In this document: piece by piece, positions 61,711 to 64,000 of the stretch
How positions within the stretch are numbered: position 1 is the first letter of the stretch
Layout: every line of letters starts with the position of its first letter
Origin: Aurantimonas sp. HBX-1
GTDB lineage: Bacteria > Pseudomonadota > Alphaproteobacteria > Rhizobiales > Rhizobiaceae
NCBI RefSeq assembly: GCF_021391535.1
Contig: NZ_CP090066.1
Span: 3,299,501 to 3,363,500 of the forward strand
Length of the DNA stretch: 64,000 nucleotides
Direction: 5' to 3'
The notes under the pieces: generated by a model
Database searches by the model: none
Told to the model about the DNA's origin: nothing
What the model saw: only the letters and a program-made list of their open reading frames with translations
Translations under genes and position numbers: made by a program

Positions 61711-63225
61711 TCAGACGGCGACGCCGCCGACCGCCGCCGCGTCGCCCTTCGCCCGCTCCGCCTGCTCGATGGCGAATTCCTCCTCCGGCGAGAGGATCAG
61801 GTGATGCCGGCCCACCAGCGCGAAATAGGCGATCCCGACGGCGAACCAGATCGCCACCCCTATGACGCCGGCGCGATAGGTCGGATCGGAGAGCTGGAAG
61901 ACCAGCGTCACCGCCGCGATGACGATGGTCGCGACGGCGCCCGGGATGCCGAAGGGGCTGCGATACGGCCGGGCGATATGGGCGTGGTTGCGGCGCAGCA
62001 GGATGAACGACACCGCCTGCGCGATGTAGGAGCACATGGCGCCGAACACCGCCATGTTGAGCAGCGTGCCGCCGATGATAGCGGAACCGGCGTCGGCGCC
62101 GAGGCCGAAGAACAGCACCAGCATGATCACCAGGCCGACGGAGGCCCCGACCACCATGGCGAGATGCGGGGTCTTGCGCTGGTCGTGGGTCAGCGACAGG
62201 GCCCGCGGGAAATAGCCGGCCCGCGAGAGCGAGTAGATCTGCCGCCCCTGCGCGAAGATGATCGTGTGGAAGGAGGCGATCAGCCCGATGATCGCGACGA
62301 AGGCGAGCAGCTTGGCGATGCCCGACCCGTAGATCGCGCTGAAGCCGGCCAGCAGCGGCTCGCCGGACGAGCCCAGTTCGAAGGAGCCGACGCCCGGCAG
62401 CGAGGGGTTGAGGAACAGGATCATGAAGGCCGAGACGATCAGCGTCAGCATGCCGAGCAGGATGCCCCGCGGCATGTCGCGCTTCGGGTCCACCGATTCC
62501 TCGGCGGCGAGCGGCAATTGCTCGATCGCCAGGAACAGCCAGACGGCGAAGGGCAGAGCCGTGAGCGCGCCGGTAAGGCCGAAGGGCAGGAACGGCCCGT
62601 TGCCGCCCTCGAGCAGGCCGCCGCCGGGCGCGATGTCGAGCGCGTTGGCGGCGAAGTCGATATTCGGGATCGCCGAGATCCAGAAGATGACGAGCACCGC
62701 CAGTGCCATCAGCGTCACGACCACCGTCACCTTGAAGGACAGCTCCACCCCGACGACGTTGAGACCGACGAAGACGATGTAGCCGAGGATCCACCAGACC
62801 GGCTGGAAGGCGGCCGGCGTCTCGAAGATGCCGGTCAGATAGGCGCCGATGAAGAACACGATCACCGCCGGCGTCAGCACGTACTCGACGTTCTCGCAGA
62901 GCCCGGTGATGAAGCCGCCCCAGCGGCCCATGGCGGTGCGCGCGAAGGAATAGGCGGCGCCGGTGTGCGGCAGCGCCGGCGACATCTCGGCGATGGAGAA
63001 AGTCAGCCCGAGATACATGATGGCGATAAGGATGGTGGCGATGAACATGCCGCCCCAGCCGCCGGAGGCGAGGCCGAGGTTCCAGCCGGAATAGTGGCCG
63101 GAGATCACGGCGCCGACGCCGAGCGCCCACAGCGACCAGACGCCGGCGTATTTCTTCAGGCTGCGCTTGTCGAAATAGGCCGCGTCGGCGGTCTGGTACG
63201 AAATGGCTTTGCGTTCGGACAGCAT
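61711..63225 (-). CDS. eat: Ethanolamine permease
   Basis: A 504-residue amino acid/polyamine/organocation permease with about 12 membrane helices. The stretch LKKYAGVWSLWALGVGAVISGHYSGWNLGLASGGWGGMFIA and FARTAMGRWGGFITGLCENVEYVLTPAVIVFFIGAY are typical of the ethanolamine permease subfamily (TC 2.A.3.5). The adjacent eutC gene supports the assignment: uptake followed by ammonia-lyase cleavage to acetaldehyde and ammonia. It begins 101 bases after the eutC stop on the same strand. Confidence 0.9.
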   Translation of the reverse strand: MLSERKAISYQTADAAYFDKRSLKKYAGVWSLWALGVGAVISGHYSGWNLGLASGGWGGMFIATILIAIMYLGLTFSIAEMSPALPHTGAAYSFARTAMGRWGGFITGLCENVEYVLTPAVIVFFIGAYLTGIFETPAAFQPVWWILGYIVFVGLNVVGVELSFKVTVVVTLMALAVLVIFWISAIPNIDFAANALDIAPGGGLLEGGNGPFLPFGLTGALTALPFAVWLFLAIEQLPLAAEESVDPKRDMPRGILLGMLTLIVSAFMILFLNPSLPGVGSFELGSSGEPLLAGFSAIYGSGIAKLLAFVAIIGLIASFHTIIFAQGRQIYSLSRAGYFPRALSLTHDQRKTPHLAMVVGASVGLVIMLVLFFGLGADAGSAIIGGTLLNMAVFGAMCSYIAQAVSFILLRRNHAHIARPYRSPFGIPGAVATIVIAAVTLVFQLSDPTYRAGVIGVAIWFAVGIAYFALVGRHHLILSPEEEFAIEQAERAKGDAAAVGGVAV

Positions 63226-63326
63226 GGCTGGATCCCCGATGAAGCCTCCCGAGGCGATACGATCACCGAATCGTTATGGCGTCAATCTGGGCAGAATGCC
63301 GGGCGCACAATGCCTGTGCATTTTGC

Positions 63327-64000
63327 TCACTCTTCGAGACGCGGCGTCTCGCCGGGCCCGCCAACCAGCCGGTCGTCGGCGTCGTCCTTGAGCCCGACGC
63401 CGGACAGGCCGAGCGTGCGGGAGCGCAGGATCAGGTCCACGAGCTTTTCCACCGCCGCCGTCGGGGCGAAGCCGCGCTCGCGGATGTTGGAGACGCAGTT
63501 GCGGTCGGCGTCGCTGCGGCCGGGTCGCGGGCCGAAGGTGAGGTAGGCGCCGAGACTGTCGGCCGCCGACAGGCCGGGCCGTTCGCCCACCAGCATCAGC
63601 GCGATCCGGGCACCCAGCGCCTCGCCGATCGGGTCGGAGAGGGCGACGCGCGCATGGCTGGCGATGACCACCGGGGCGGTGGTCCAGCCGGCCGGCAGGC
63701 GGTCAAGGATCCCCGCAGCGACCTTGGCGCCGTAGCTGTTGGCGGCGAAAGCCGAGAGGCCGTCGGCGACGACCAGCACCAGATCGTGCGGGCCCGGCGT
63801 CTGGCGGAGCGTGGCGAGGGACTGCGGCGCCAGCAGCCGACCGAGATCCGGGCGGCGCAGATAGCTCGTCCGGTCGGCGGCCTGGCTGGCAACGGAGAGC
63901 GACGAATAGCCGGAGGCCGCTAGCGCCGCCGCGACGCCGGCGACGTCGAACTCGGCATGGACCGCGTCGCGTGCCGCGGCATGCGCCTCGGCGAAGTCGA
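63327..64000 (-). CDS. eutC: Ethanolamine ammonia-lyase small subunit EutC (N-terminus cut by window edge)
   Basis: EutC and EutB form the adenosylcobalamin-dependent lyase that turns ethanolamine into acetaldehyde and ammonia. The ~224 visible codons stay open to the edge and read DFAEAHAAARDAVHAEFDVAG, SYLRRPDLGRLL, LVLVVADGLSAFAANSYGAKVA, ALMLVGERPGLSAADSLGAYLTFGPRPG and DADRNCVSNIRERGF, characteristic EutC segments. The stop is at 63327. eutB is expected just upstream, outside the window. No microcompartment shell genes are seen here. Confidence 0.93.
   Translation of the reverse strand, partial: DFAEAHAAARDAVHAEFDVAGVAAALAASGYSSLSVASQAADRTSYLRRPDLGRLLAPQSLATLRQTPGPHDLVLVVADGLSAFAANSYGAKVAAGILDRLPAGWTTAPVVIASHARVALSDPIGEALGARIALMLVGERPGLSAADSLGAYLTFGPRPGRSDADRNCVSNIRERGFAPTAAVEKLVDLILRSRTLGLSGVGLKDDADDRLVGGPGETPRLEE

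Noticed and set aside
61531..63546. A 671-codon plus-strand open frame opposite the permease and eutC
   Set aside because: Same kind of shadow; the minus-strand products match known families over their whole length.

Overview
The window is a stretch of ordinary chromosome from an alphaproteobacterium, most likely of the order Hyphomicrobiales (Rhizobiales). The DNA is G+C-rich (about two thirds by eye). The gene neighbourhoods are typical of the group: ctaC-ctaD-ctaB-ctaG-ctaE followed by DUF983, SURF1, ispH and thrB; pdxH, an RT0821-like lipoprotein, a DnaJ-like gene, fabI and aroC; an atpI-B-E-F'-F operon separate from the F1 genes; and split glyQ and glyS. A family such as Aurantimonadaceae is possible, but the sequence alone does not fix it. 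There is no rRNA, tRNA, CRISPR array, transposase or phage gene that I can support.

Layout. 1-8.0 kb: a leftward cluster for the aa3-type cytochrome c oxidase and its heme and copper assembly factors, running into ispH and thrB (cut by the window edge). 8.3-16.7 kb: an IalB-like secreted protein, a TldD protease, pdxH, a lipoprotein, a DnaJ-like chaperone, fabI, a histidine phosphatase, aroC and a histone-deacetylase-like amidohydrolase. 16.8-22 kb: xseB-dxs-tlyA-RNA methyltransferase-dedA. 22.7-32.9 kb: two leftward fatty-acid or acyl-CoA oxidation operons (acdA-echA and fadE-thiolase-fadJ) with an FAH-family gene and a G+C-poor orphan gene between them. 33-40 kb: purD, ubiA, DUF6101, an FAD-linked oxidase, a Sua5/TsaC-type enzyme and a GH25 muramidase. 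41-50 kb: glyS, three small genes, glyQ, an alcohol dehydrogenase, an S49 peptidase and a methyltransferase. 50.5-57.6 kb: ispB, a TPR protein, ispE, moaB, a glycosyltransferase-like protein, a radical SAM protein and rnhB. 57.8-60.5 kb: the F0 ATP synthase operon. 60.6-64 kb: an aldo/keto reductase, an ethanolamine permease and eutC (cut by the edge).

The genes work together around respiration and membrane lipids. They include cytochrome oxidase, F0 ATP synthase, isoprenoid synthesis (dxs, ispE, ispH, ispB) feeding ubiquinone (ubiA) and heme O (ctaB), fatty-acid elongation (fabI) and beta-oxidation.

I found no convincing new multi-gene system. The observations most worth checking are: (i) a palindromic repeat carried in frame inside glyS, so that repeat DNA has become protein; (ii) a near-identical operator-like motif lying between the -35 and -10 of both acyl-CoA oxidation operons; (iii) composite REP-like elements in two clusters whose stems show compensatory changes; (iv) a 24-nt tandem duplication that adds an Ala/Pro/Glu-rich insert to the CuA domain of CtaC; (v) a perfect CtrA-type box and a long imperfect hairpin upstream of the muramidase gene; and (vi) an orphan gene with much lower G+C than its surroundings.
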